A stretch of DNA of 12,986 nucleotides from CAZDIO01 sp964505555 (lineage in GTDB: Bacteria > Bdellovibrionota_C > UBA2361 > SZUA-149 > CAZDIO01). The stretch is from positions 1 to 12,986 of the forward strand of contig CAZDIO010000037.1 in assembly GCA_964505555.1 (NCBI GenBank). Reading direction: 5' to 3'. Numbering within the stretch: position 1 is the stretch's first letter; each line of letters opens with the position of its first letter. The notes beneath the pieces are model-generated. The model was not told where the DNA came from and did no database searches. It worked only from the letters and a program-made list of their open reading frames with translations. Position numbers and translations under genes: made by a program. Below are positions 7,097-12,986 of this stretch, piece by piece.

Positions 7097-7846
7097 ATGA
7101 AGGATGGAGAGATTGTATATGGTCGAAAGGCAGTTTTTGAAATTGTAAAAAACTCCCCCGACCTTGTACAATGTGTGTTTCTAAAAAAAAGTGGGGAATT
7201 TGATCCTCAACTTGAAGAACTTCTTATACATTACGGAATTTCTTATAGCGAAGCATTAGATGAGCAGTTAACCCAGCTCTCCGGGGGCGGCCAACATCAG
7301 GGCGTTGTTGCACAAATTACTCAAGGAAAAAGTTGGAGTCTAGGCGAGCTTGCTAAAAACGCGCTTAGTAAAAAAGAGCACGCGGTGCTCGTGGTTTTTG
7401 ATGAGATCGTTGATCCACAAAACGTTGGTTCCCTGTTGAGAGTTTCTGAAGCAAGCGGGGTCGCAGGGGTAATTATCACCAAGCACCGAAGTTGCGCGGT
7501 GACTCCCGTTGTGAGGAAGGTGAGTATGGGAGCAAGTGAGCTTATCCCCCTTTGTTATATAACAAATCTCCAACAGGCACTGACACAGCTTAAGAAGTTA
7601 GGCTTTTGGATCGTTGGGACCTCGCTTGAAGAGGCTGCTACGAATCTCTATGAAACAGAGATCCCTTTTCCGATGGTGCTTGTTCTTGGTTCTGAAGGAA
7701 AGGGGTTACGAAAGCTTACCGCAAAGGAGTGCGATTTTTTGGTTACGATTCCGATGCAAGGAAAGCTTCAGTCGCTCAATGTCAGTCAGGCAGGAGCGAT
7801 CGTTCTTTTTGAACTTCAACGGAGACAATTGATAAAGAAAAATTAG
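7097..7846 (+). CDS. rlmB: SpoU-type 2'-O-ribose rRNA methyltransferase (RlmB)
   Basis: The protein (249 residues from this start) has an N-terminal substrate-binding part beginning EIVYGRKAVFE, as in RlmB, and a C-terminal SPOUT knot domain. All three SpoU motifs are visible: FDEIVDPQNVGSLLR (N109, R115), LVLGSEGKGL (E200) and IPMQGKLQSLNVSQAGAI (N228). RlmB methylates the 2'-hydroxyl of G2251 in the 23S rRNA P loop; the exact target here is inferred from the family. The ATG at 7097 is preferred because the family N-terminus begins there. An in-frame TTG at 7082 would add five residues, and neither start has a strong Shine-Dalgarno. It probably shares a transcript with gdhA and trpS. Confidence 0.9.
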   Translation: MKDGEIVYGRKAVFEIVKNSPDLVQCVFLKKSGEFDPQLEELLIHYGISYSEALDEQLTQLSGGGQHQGVVAQITQGKSWSLGELAKNALSKKEHAVLVVFDEIVDPQNVGSLLRVSEASGVAGVIITKHRSCAVTPVVRKVSMGASELIPLCYITNLQQALTQLKKLGFWIVGTSLEEAATNLYETEIPFPMVLVLGSEGKGLRKLTAKECDFLVTIPMQGKLQSLNVSQAGAIVLFELQRRQLIKKN

Positions 7847-7873
7847 TAAATAGAAGTGATGAGGAGTCAGAGT

Positions 7874-8857
7874 ATGGGGCAGGAAAAAAAAGAATTAGTA
7901 TTTTCAGGTGTCCAGCCTTCCGGGGCTCAGGTGCATATCGGAAATTACCTTGGGGCGATGAAACGGTTTGTTACCCTTGCAAAGAAACATCCAACGATCG
8001 TGTGCATTGTTGATCTCCATGCCCTGACCTCTGTTGAAAAGAGTGAAGATCTAAGAAACTATACGATGTCTCTTGCCTGCGCTTACTTGGCGATCGGCAT
8101 TGACCCGAAAGAGACGATAATTTTTCGCCAGTCTGATGTTATCGAAGTATGTGAGCTTACCTGGTACCTCGCCTGTCAGTTTCCCCTTGGATTATTAGAA
8201 CGCGCGCATTCGATTAAAGATGCTCGTGCAAAAGGGCAGAGTGTCAATTCAGGATTAATGTTTTATCCCGTTTTGATGGCGGCTGATATCCTTCTTTATC
8301 GCAGCACGAAAGTTCCGGTTGGTGCGGACCAGAAACAACATTTGGAGATGACTAGAGAGGTTGCTGAGAAGTTTAATTCACGCTTTGGCGAGGTCTTTCC
8401 CCTTCCTGAGCCACTCATTGAAGAAGATACCGGAGTGATTGTTGGGTTAGATGGAAGAAAGATGTCAAAAAGTTATGGAAACTTTATCGGACTTTTTGAA
8501 GAATCTGATTCTATTAAGAAAAAAGTAATGTCGATCGTTACCGACTCAAAGAAAATTGAGGAGAAGAAAGATCCCACGACCTGTAATGTATTTAATCTCT
8601 ATAAACTCTTTGGCACCCCTGAAGAGATACAAGCATTAAAAGCACGGTATGAATCTCCGGGTATGTCTTATGGGTTTGCAAAGGAGGAGTTGTTTAAGGT
8701 TATTGAGCGAGAAATCAGCCCCCTTCGAGAACGATACCAGATGTGGCAGAAGCGTCCTTCGGATGTAAAAGATGTTCTTACAGACGGAGGAAAAAGAGCC
8801 GCCCAGATCGCCAATGAAACTATTGAGAGTGTTCGTGTGGCGGTAGGTATTCGGTAA
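7874..8857 (+). CDS. trpS: Tryptophan--tRNA ligase (TrpS)
   Basis: The protein (327 residues from this start) is a class I aminoacyl-tRNA synthetase that charges tRNA-Trp. The ATP-binding HIGH signature appears as HIGN at 21-24 within SGVQPSGAQVHIGNYLGA. The second signature is an intact KMSKS at 196-200 (GRKMSKSYGN). The DADQK-like segment VPVGADQKQHLEM and the length are typical of bacterial TrpS. The ATG at 7874 is chosen because GAGGAG at 7861-7866 sits 7 nt before it and because the family starts close to the first beta strand. GTG 7856 and ATG 7859 are in frame but lie before that site. It is the last gene of the gdhA-rlmB-trpS run and is followed by a long palindrome. Confidence 0.96.
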   Translation: MGQEKKELVFSGVQPSGAQVHIGNYLGAMKRFVTLAKKHPTIVCIVDLHALTSVEKSEDLRNYTMSLACAYLAIGIDPKETIIFRQSDVIEVCELTWYLACQFPLGLLERAHSIKDARAKGQSVNSGLMFYPVLMAADILLYRSTKVPVGADQKQHLEMTREVAEKFNSRFGEVFPLPEPLIEEDTGVIVGLDGRKMSKSYGNFIGLFEESDSIKKKVMSIVTDSKKIEEKKDPTTCNVFNLYKLFGTPEEIQALKARYESPGMSYGFAKEELFKVIEREISPLRERYQMWQKRPSDVKDVLTDGGKRAAQIANETIESVRVAVGIR

Positions 8858-8882
8858 TAACTAAGTGCCCACAACCTAAAAC

Positions 8883-9034
8883 AGCTTAAACTTCTACTCA
8901 GTCTTAGCCTTCAACTTAGCCTACACTTAGCCTTGCACTTGCTCTTGCTCTTTTTTGTGCAAGAGCAAGTGCAAGGCTAAGTGTAGTTTAAGTCTACGTA
9001 GAAGCCTAAGGCTAAGAGAAAGAGAGAGCTTAAA
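8883..9034. repeat. Palindromic repeat element with 28-bp perfect stem, flanked by 8-bp direct repeats
   Basis: The core arms at 8921-8948 and 8959-8986 are exact reverse complements over 28 bp around a 10-nt loop. Further out, 8885-8897 pairs with 8998-9010 with two mismatches. The left side is made of degenerate ~11-12-nt units, each containing CTTAGCCT (near 8903, 8915 and 8926), that grade into ACTTGCTCTTGCTC. AGCTTAAA occurs on both edges (8883-8890 and 9027-9034), like a target-site duplication. It follows trpS by 25 bp and could end the trpS transcript, but no T run follows the stem. A mobile hairpin origin is inference. Confidence 0.65.
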
Positions 9035-9122
9035 ACTCCAATAATATCAATTAGTTAACCTTCCTCTGAAGCATTTCCCCTAATTTTAGGATTAGTGAGC
9101 GTAGGTTATAAAAAGGTGTTTT

Positions 9123-9458
9123 ATGTCTCATGCATTGATTGAAAAATTGCTTGCTTCTTTTGACGAACTTGACCGTTGTATCGCACTAACGCGGGAAGTT
9201 CTCTCAAAGAGAGATGGAATCTCTGAAAATATCATTCAACGGGTTAATAAATATTCAGAGATCGTCAGCAAACAACGCCAGTTTACAGAGGAGCTAAAAG
9301 CTCATTTGGCAGTTCAAAACTGGACCGAAGTATCAAGACACGTAAAGTTAATAAACGCACTCTCCAGCATGATTCGAGAAGATGCACAGGCGATCCTCTC
9401 CGGCGATCTCTCCCTTATTGAGAATCGTATCGAAGAGAACAAACTCGAAGTTTGCTAA
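9123..9458 (+). CDS. Hypothetical small helical/coiled-coil protein, 111 aa
   Basis: I do not recognise this protein. It is highly charged and predicted to be almost wholly helical, with heptad-like spacing across residues 2-110 (LIEKLLASFDELDRCIALTREVL, QRQFTEELKAHLAV, VKLINALSSMIREDAQAIL). There is no membrane segment or signal peptide. The size and helical pattern loosely recall FlgN/FliT-type chaperones or small structural adaptors, but I see no diagnostic motif and do not assign one. AAGGTG lies 5 nt before the ATG. It sits between trpS and scpA, about 150 bp before scpA, on the same strand. It is likely a genuine lineage-specific gene. Confidence 0.7.
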   Translation: MSHALIEKLLASFDELDRCIALTREVLSKRDGISENIIQRVNKYSEIVSKQRQFTEELKAHLAVQNWTEVSRHVKLINALSSMIREDAQAILSGDLSLIENRIEENKLEVC

Positions 9459-9490
9459 TCTCTCCCTCAGCGCTCCTTTTCCCTTAATAG

Positions 9491-9523
9491 TTGACCACTT
9501 TCCTAAATTTCTATAGATTATAA
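9491..9523 (+). promoter_or_regulatory. Candidate promoter upstream of scpA
   Basis: TTGACC at 9491-9496 (five of six to TTGACA) is followed by an AT-rich block at 9512-9523 that offers TATAGA (15-nt spacing) or TAGATT (17-nt spacing) as the -10. The perfect palindrome CCGTT-T-AACGG at 9524-9534 lies right after it, at the likely start site, and could be an operator. The same bases also take part in a possible leader fold, so the assignment is uncertain. Confidence 0.35.
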
Positions 9524-9609
9524 CCGTTTAACGGACTTGAAGTTGGGAACTCTTCTCGCTACAGTCTGAACGAAACAAACGGTAAGGCTCAAACAGTTAA
9601 GGTGGTCAT

Positions 9610-10725
9610 TTGAATACGGCTTCCCTCATAAATGCTGACGATGTAAGCGCCATGCCGTTAGGTATTTCGCCCTTGGGTGGAGCATCCCGCTTACACGGAT
9701 CGCAATCAGTAAATGGCCATTCAAGCTCCCGTTACTGTGTTGAGTTAGATTTTTTCACCGGACCACTGGATTTACTTCTTCACCTCGTAAACCAACAGGA
9801 GGTGTCTGTAAGTCAGGTAGATATGACCAGTATCGCCTCGCAGTATTTAGCGATCATTACAGAGATTACCTCCTTAGATCTTCACATCGCTACAGAGTAC
9901 CTTGTTATCGCCGCTACTCTTCTTGCGATAAAAAGCCAATCGCTTCTTCAAGAGGGGGGCTACCTTGAGGAGAGTGAGATTGAAGAGGGAAGTGAGTTTT
10001 ATGAGGAGTTACGAGAACGACTGAAACGATATGAAGAGGTAAAGCTTCAGGCGCTTCATTTTCAAAAAACCCCGCAGCTAGGTTTTGATACCTTTGTAAG
10101 AAGAGAGCGAAACGTTATCTCTCCGATTCAGAGTGAAGTCATAGCCGCTGAGGATCCACAGAGTTTGGGTTTTTCCTTTGTGAAGTTATTAAAACGAATC
10201 GGTGCAACTCTTGACTCATTACGAATTCAACTTGAACCGATCTCCGTTGTTAATTACATGATGCGGGTAATTAACACCTTGCAGGTCCTTCCTACGCAGA
10301 TAAAAAACGATCATTCGACAGGAACGTTTTTTCGATTATTAGCGCTTTTTAAGAACGAAGATCTCTCACGTCGAGGCACGGGAGATGACTCTGGGAGAGA
10401 TAAGCACGTCTTACAAGAATTACAGCGAAAAACAAACCGTGGGGTAGTCATTGGCAGCTTTATTGCTGTTCTTGAGTTAGTAAAGCGAGGGGTGCTTACG
10501 GTGTTTCAAGGTGCAGAGGAAGGGGATATTGAGTTATCGCTCTCAATTTTGGAGACGGCCGGAGCGGATCTTCATTTGGAATCGGAATTTGATGGAGAGG
10601 TAAAGGGAGAGGTAAAAGGTGAGGAAGAAACTTCTCCGAAGGTAATCGATATTGAGCGTTACCGTGAAGATAATAAAGCCGATACCGATTATCTCGATGA
10701 GCGAAAGGAGGCAAACCGTGAGTAA
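9610..10725 (+). CDS. scpA: Segregation and condensation protein A (kleisin ScpA)
   Basis: ScpA bridges the two heads of the SMC dimer and binds ScpB in the bacterial condensin that folds and separates chromosomes. The signature N-terminal segment YCVELDFFTGPLDLLLHLV (42-60) is followed by helices including ATEYLVIAATLLAIKSQSLL, typical of the family; the C-terminal winged-helix region with IGSFIAVLELVKRGVLTVFQ is also present. The TTG at 9610 is chosen because AAGGTGG (9599-9605) lies 4 nt upstream; the next ATG (codon 15) has no site. At 371 residues it is longer than usual (about 240-280), owing to a ~40-residue N-terminal extension and an acidic Glu/Lys-rich tail with GEVKGEVKGEEE. Its end overlaps scpB by 8 bp. 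Confidence 0.95.
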   Translation: MNTASLINADDVSAMPLGISPLGGASRLHGSQSVNGHSSSRYCVELDFFTGPLDLLLHLVNQQEVSVSQVDMTSIASQYLAIITEITSLDLHIATEYLVIAATLLAIKSQSLLQEGGYLEESEIEEGSEFYEELRERLKRYEEVKLQALHFQKTPQLGFDTFVRRERNVISPIQSEVIAAEDPQSLGFSFVKLLKRIGATLDSLRIQLEPISVVNYMMRVINTLQVLPTQIKNDHSTGTFFRLLALFKNEDLSRRGTGDDSGRDKHVLQELQRKTNRGVVIGSFIAVLELVKRGVLTVFQGAEEGDIELSLSILETAGADLHLESEFDGEVKGEVKGEEETSPKVIDIERYREDNKADTDYLDERKEANRE

Positions 10726-11449
10726 TAATGAAGCAGTAGAGAACACGGAACTTGAAATCGATGAAGAGGAAACTCTAAGTGACGTTGCCTCACTTTCAAA
10801 GATGGCACGGGTTGGGAGTTTGCTCTTGGCAAGTGCAAAGCCTATTTCGATTGAAACACTAAAGAGCGCATCAGGCTTACCTCAGAAGGAACTTAAAGAA
10901 GCGCTTGAGGAGCTTACTGCTTACTATCAAGATGAGGTGCATGGTTTTTCACTCCATGAAGTTGCTGGTGGGTATCAATTTCGAACTGCTCCCGCAGCAA
11001 AGGAGCTCATCAGAAAGTTATTTCCTCCCCGCTCAAGACGGCTTAGTCGTGCCGCCCTTGAGACCCTCTCAATCATTGCTTATAAGCAACCGGTACAACG
11101 AGCTGAGATTGAGTCAATTCGTGGAGTAGATGCGTTACCGACATTACGCACCCTGATTGAAACAAATCTCATTCGCATCGTTGGCTACCAAGATGCTCCG
11201 GGTCAGCCGGCTCTCTACGGAACGACCTCAAAGTTTCTTGAACAATTTGGACTTCGCGATCTTACCGACCTTCCCTCCCTTCGTGAGCTTGAGCAGATCC
11301 AGAAAGATCCTGGTGAAGGAAATAGTGAAGGAATTGAAGGAAGTGACCAGGAAGAGAGCGACGAAGAGGGTGCTGAACAGATTCTTAGCGAAGATTCTAA
11401 CTCCCAGTTTGGAGAAGACGAAGATCTCCACTCCGATCACCTCTCTTAA
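10718..11449 (+). CDS. scpB: Segregation and condensation protein B (ScpB)
   Basis: ScpB is the winged-helix partner that dimerises and binds ScpA in the SMC complex. After an acidic N-terminal ~25 residues, the family core begins at VGSLLLASAKPISIETL. It runs through GFSLHEVAGGYQFRTAP and the highly conserved LSRAALETLSIIAYKQPV, with IESIRGVD next, and then GQPALYGTT and FLEQFGLRDLTDLPSL. The Glu/Asp-rich C-terminal tail is variable in the family. The GTG at 10718 is the right start: a perfect AAGGAGG (10705-10711) sits 6 nt upstream inside scpA. An open frame upstream of it back to 10652 is only scpA in another frame. The product is 243 residues. The stop overlaps the rluB ATG (TAATG), pointing to coupled translation. 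Confidence 0.95.
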   Translation: MSNNEAVENTELEIDEEETLSDVASLSKMARVGSLLLASAKPISIETLKSASGLPQKELKEALEELTAYYQDEVHGFSLHEVAGGYQFRTAPAAKELIRKLFPPRSRRLSRAALETLSIIAYKQPVQRAEIESIRGVDALPTLRTLIETNLIRIVGYQDAPGQPALYGTTSKFLEQFGLRDLTDLPSLRELEQIQKDPGEGNSEGIEGSDQEESDEEGAEQILSEDSNSQFGEDEDLHSDHLS

Positions 11450-12273
11450 TGGAGACCCCAAAACGATTACAGGTCTACCTTGCTGAATGTGGGGTAGGTT
11501 CAAGACGAAAGTCTGAACAACTTATTGAAGCAGGTGCTGTTTCTGTAAACAATAAGGTTGTTACTACCCAAGGCACCAAAGTTACACCGGGCCGAGACAA
11601 GGTGTCGGTAAATGGAAAGGTCATCTCTCCTGAAGAGAAGAGAGTTTTTGTATTCTATAAACCAAGTGGGGTGGTAACCACGATGAGCGATCCGCAAGGA
11701 CGTCCGTGTGTTGCCCATTATACAAGGAAGCTTCCTGTGCGGGTGTTTCCGGTGGGGCGGCTCGATTACGATGTTACCGGAGTGCTGTTGTTAACTAATG
11801 ATGGGGATCTTGCAGAGCGACTTCTTCACCCACGTTTTTCTGTGCTTAAGGTTTATTGGGCGATAGTTTCTGGAGTGATTGAGAAACGTGCTACTGAGTT
11901 GTTGTGTCGTGGAGTAAAATGGGAAGAAGAAGTAATTCGTGCAAAATATGCAAAACGTCTCTCGCCATCTCCGAAAACAAAAAAGTTGTTAGGAGTTATC
12001 GCTCCGGGGGAGTCTGTTGTTGAGCTTGGGGTGAGTGAAGGGAAGAAGCATCTTGTAAAACATCTTCTTGAAGGTGTTGGGCACCCGGTAAAAAAGCTCT
12101 GTCGGGTGCAGTTTGGACCGTATGATCTTGAGGCGCTAAAACCTGGTCAGATTGTGGAGGTAACGGATAAGAAATTTTCCTCACCTCCTATGAATGTAAG
12201 ATCCGCAGGGAATTTAAGATCCCTAAAATCGCTTAAGCCAAAAAGGAGCGGAAACCGTTACAGAGGAAAGTAA
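11449..12273 (+). CDS. rluB: RsuA/RluB-family rRNA pseudouridine synthase
   Basis: The 274-residue enzyme isomerises a uridine in ribosomal RNA. An N-terminal S4 RNA-binding domain (about 6-60, RLQVYLAECGVGSRRKSEQL) precedes the catalytic domain. The catalytic aspartate is D106 in GRLDYDVTGVLLLTNDGDLA, and the KPSG motif is at 71-74. The C-terminal motif is present as SEGKKHLVKHLLEGVGHPVKKLCRVQFGPY. RluB acts on U2605 of 23S rRNA; RsuA (16S) and RluE/RluF are close relatives, so the exact site is inferred mainly from linkage to scpA-scpB, where RluB is usual. A basic C-terminal tail (RSLKSLKPKRSGNRYRGK) may add RNA affinity. The ATG overlaps the scpB stop codon by one base. Confidence 0.93.
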   Translation: METPKRLQVYLAECGVGSRRKSEQLIEAGAVSVNNKVVTTQGTKVTPGRDKVSVNGKVISPEEKRVFVFYKPSGVVTTMSDPQGRPCVAHYTRKLPVRVFPVGRLDYDVTGVLLLTNDGDLAERLLHPRFSVLKVYWAIVSGVIEKRATELLCRGVKWEEEVIRAKYAKRLSPSPKTKKLLGVIAPGESVVELGVSEGKKHLVKHLLEGVGHPVKKLCRVQFGPYDLEALKPGQIVEVTDKKFSSPPMNVRSAGNLRSLKSLKPKRSGNRYRGK

Positions 12274-12295
12274 AAGCACCACTTTCTTTGAATAT

Positions 12296-12301
12296 TTGAC
12301 A
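12296..12301 (+). promoter_or_regulatory. Perfect -35 hexamer upstream of the initiator tRNA
   Basis: TTGACA at 12296-12301 is a consensus -35 box located 62 bp before the tRNA. No good -10 stands at 16-18 nt (the place reads TTAGTT or TAGTTA), so its use as the tRNA promoter is only suggested. Confidence 0.3.
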
Positions 12302-12363
12302 AATCGGGTATTAGAAGGTTAGTTAAGCGTCCGCTGATGATTATCTTAAGTCGTTAGTTTTAT

Positions 12364-12440
<77 letters not shown>

Positions 12441-12986
12441 TTTTCTTCCTTTCTGAATATAGCGAATCAAATAGATTTGGGTTCTGTTTGTCACATCAAA
12501 TTTTTTTATTCTTATTATTTTGAAGTTCGTTACGTAGAAGGCCAGTTTGAAGGGGAGGAGGAGATTGTGAAAAACTTCCCTCACGGGATTGGCGCAGCCA
12601 ATCCCTCCGGCGCGGAGACGGTTTTTCACAATCTCCTCCTCCCCTTCAAGCTGGCGTTTCGGGTGCCAATGATCTGAGTTGGTGATCCACTTTGATAGCT
12701 GTTGCCTCTCAGAAACTCGTGATCCCCTCCCGTGCACAGAAAGAAAACAAAAAGTGAGACACCTAATGAATGGCAATTATTGAACAAATAGAGCGTTTGT
12801 TTTACTGTGTAGCGTATAGTAAAAAGTAGCTTACGCGTCTCGGGAGTGGATCTCGAGACTCAAATAGAAGGATTAGAACAACCTAGGATCCCTATGTTGC
12901 ACTAAGTAGAGTACCTACAGACTCTATCCGAACCTCTAAGAAACCCCAATAGAATGAGATAGTTAGTAGCGCTAGTGAACGAAGCG
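12441..12986. other. Gene-free 3' region after the tRNA
   Basis: No plausible protein gene is seen on either strand in these 546 bases; frames that cross the tRNA or the palindrome are not credible. The main content is the palindromic element at 12541-12655. Right of it, GTCTCG (12837-12842) and CGAGAC (12854-12859) could form a weak 6-bp hairpin. I see nothing else definite between 12656 and the window end. Confidence 0.6.
12541..12655. repeat. 115-bp palindromic element with 35-bp stem and two inner hairpins
   Basis: The arms at 12541-12575 and 12621-12655 are reverse complements over 35 bp with a single G-T wobble. The loop between them holds two further hairpins: GGGATTGGC/GCCAATCCC around a 3-nt loop (12585-12605) and CTCCG/CGGAG around a 3-nt loop (12605-12617), which share one base. 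The element can therefore fold as a branched structure on a long stem. It lies 100 bp after the tRNA. The shape recalls REP/BIME-like or non-autonomous hairpin elements, but no transposase is present and no clear target duplication is seen. Confidence 0.75.

Noticed and set aside
7856..7873. Earlier GTG/ATG starts for trpS
   Set aside because: They lie upstream of the GAGGAG site that serves the ATG at 7874, and the extra residues do not belong to the family.
10652..10717. Upstream extension of scpB to an earlier start
   Set aside because: It only reads scpA in another frame; the GTG at 10718 has a perfect Shine-Dalgarno at the right distance.
12780..12820. Promoter after the palindrome (TTGAAC / TTGTTT with TATAGT)
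   Set aside because: Spacings of 29 and 12 nt do not fit a sigma-70 promoter.

Overview
The window looks like chromosomal DNA of a Gram-negative bacterium with moderate GC content. It holds mostly core genes: trpS, scpA, scpB, an RsuA/RluB-type pseudouridine synthase, rlmB, a glutamate dehydrogenase, tatA and an initiator tRNA. A TonB-like protein argues for an outer membrane. An MJ0042-type zinc ribbon joined to DUF3426, and the order trpS - scpA - scpB - rluB, recall deltaproteobacterial-type lineages (in the old, broad sense). That placement is inference from remembered gene order and was not tested.

Layout. The left edge (1-153) is a GC-rich intergenic stretch with a hairpin. An atypical SDR protein (154-999) and a 132-aa orphan (1078-1476) lie on the minus strand. 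Divergent to them is an MFS permease (1551-2738, +), which converges on a TonB-like gene (2891-3868, -). tatA (3941-4129, +) converges on a zinc-ribbon/DUF3426 membrane protein (4259-5455, -). From 5776 on, every gene is on the plus strand: gdhA - rlmB - trpS (5776-8857), then a hairpin region, a small coiled-coil orphan (9123-9458), the overlapping genes scpA - scpB - rluB (9610-12273), and an initiator tRNA (12364-12440). The last 546 bases carry no protein gene but contain a large palindromic element.

How the genes fit together. ScpA and ScpB are the kleisin and winged-helix partners of the SMC condensin. With the rRNA modifiers RlmB and RluB, TrpS and tRNA-fMet, they make this a translation and chromosome-maintenance neighbourhood. 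TatA and the TonB-like protein are cell-envelope components, each flanked by strong palindromes that probably end convergent transcription.

The clearest unexplained signal is structural. Four intergenic spaces contain long, nearly perfect inverted repeats (arms of 34, 18+, 28 and 35 bp). Their sequences are unrelated to each other, yet three of the four are built from degenerate 8-12-nt repeat units. The fourth carries two further hairpins inside its loop. I see no CRISPR array, transposase, phage gene, toxin-antitoxin or defence module, so apart from these palindromes and a few regulatory details the window is ordinary.
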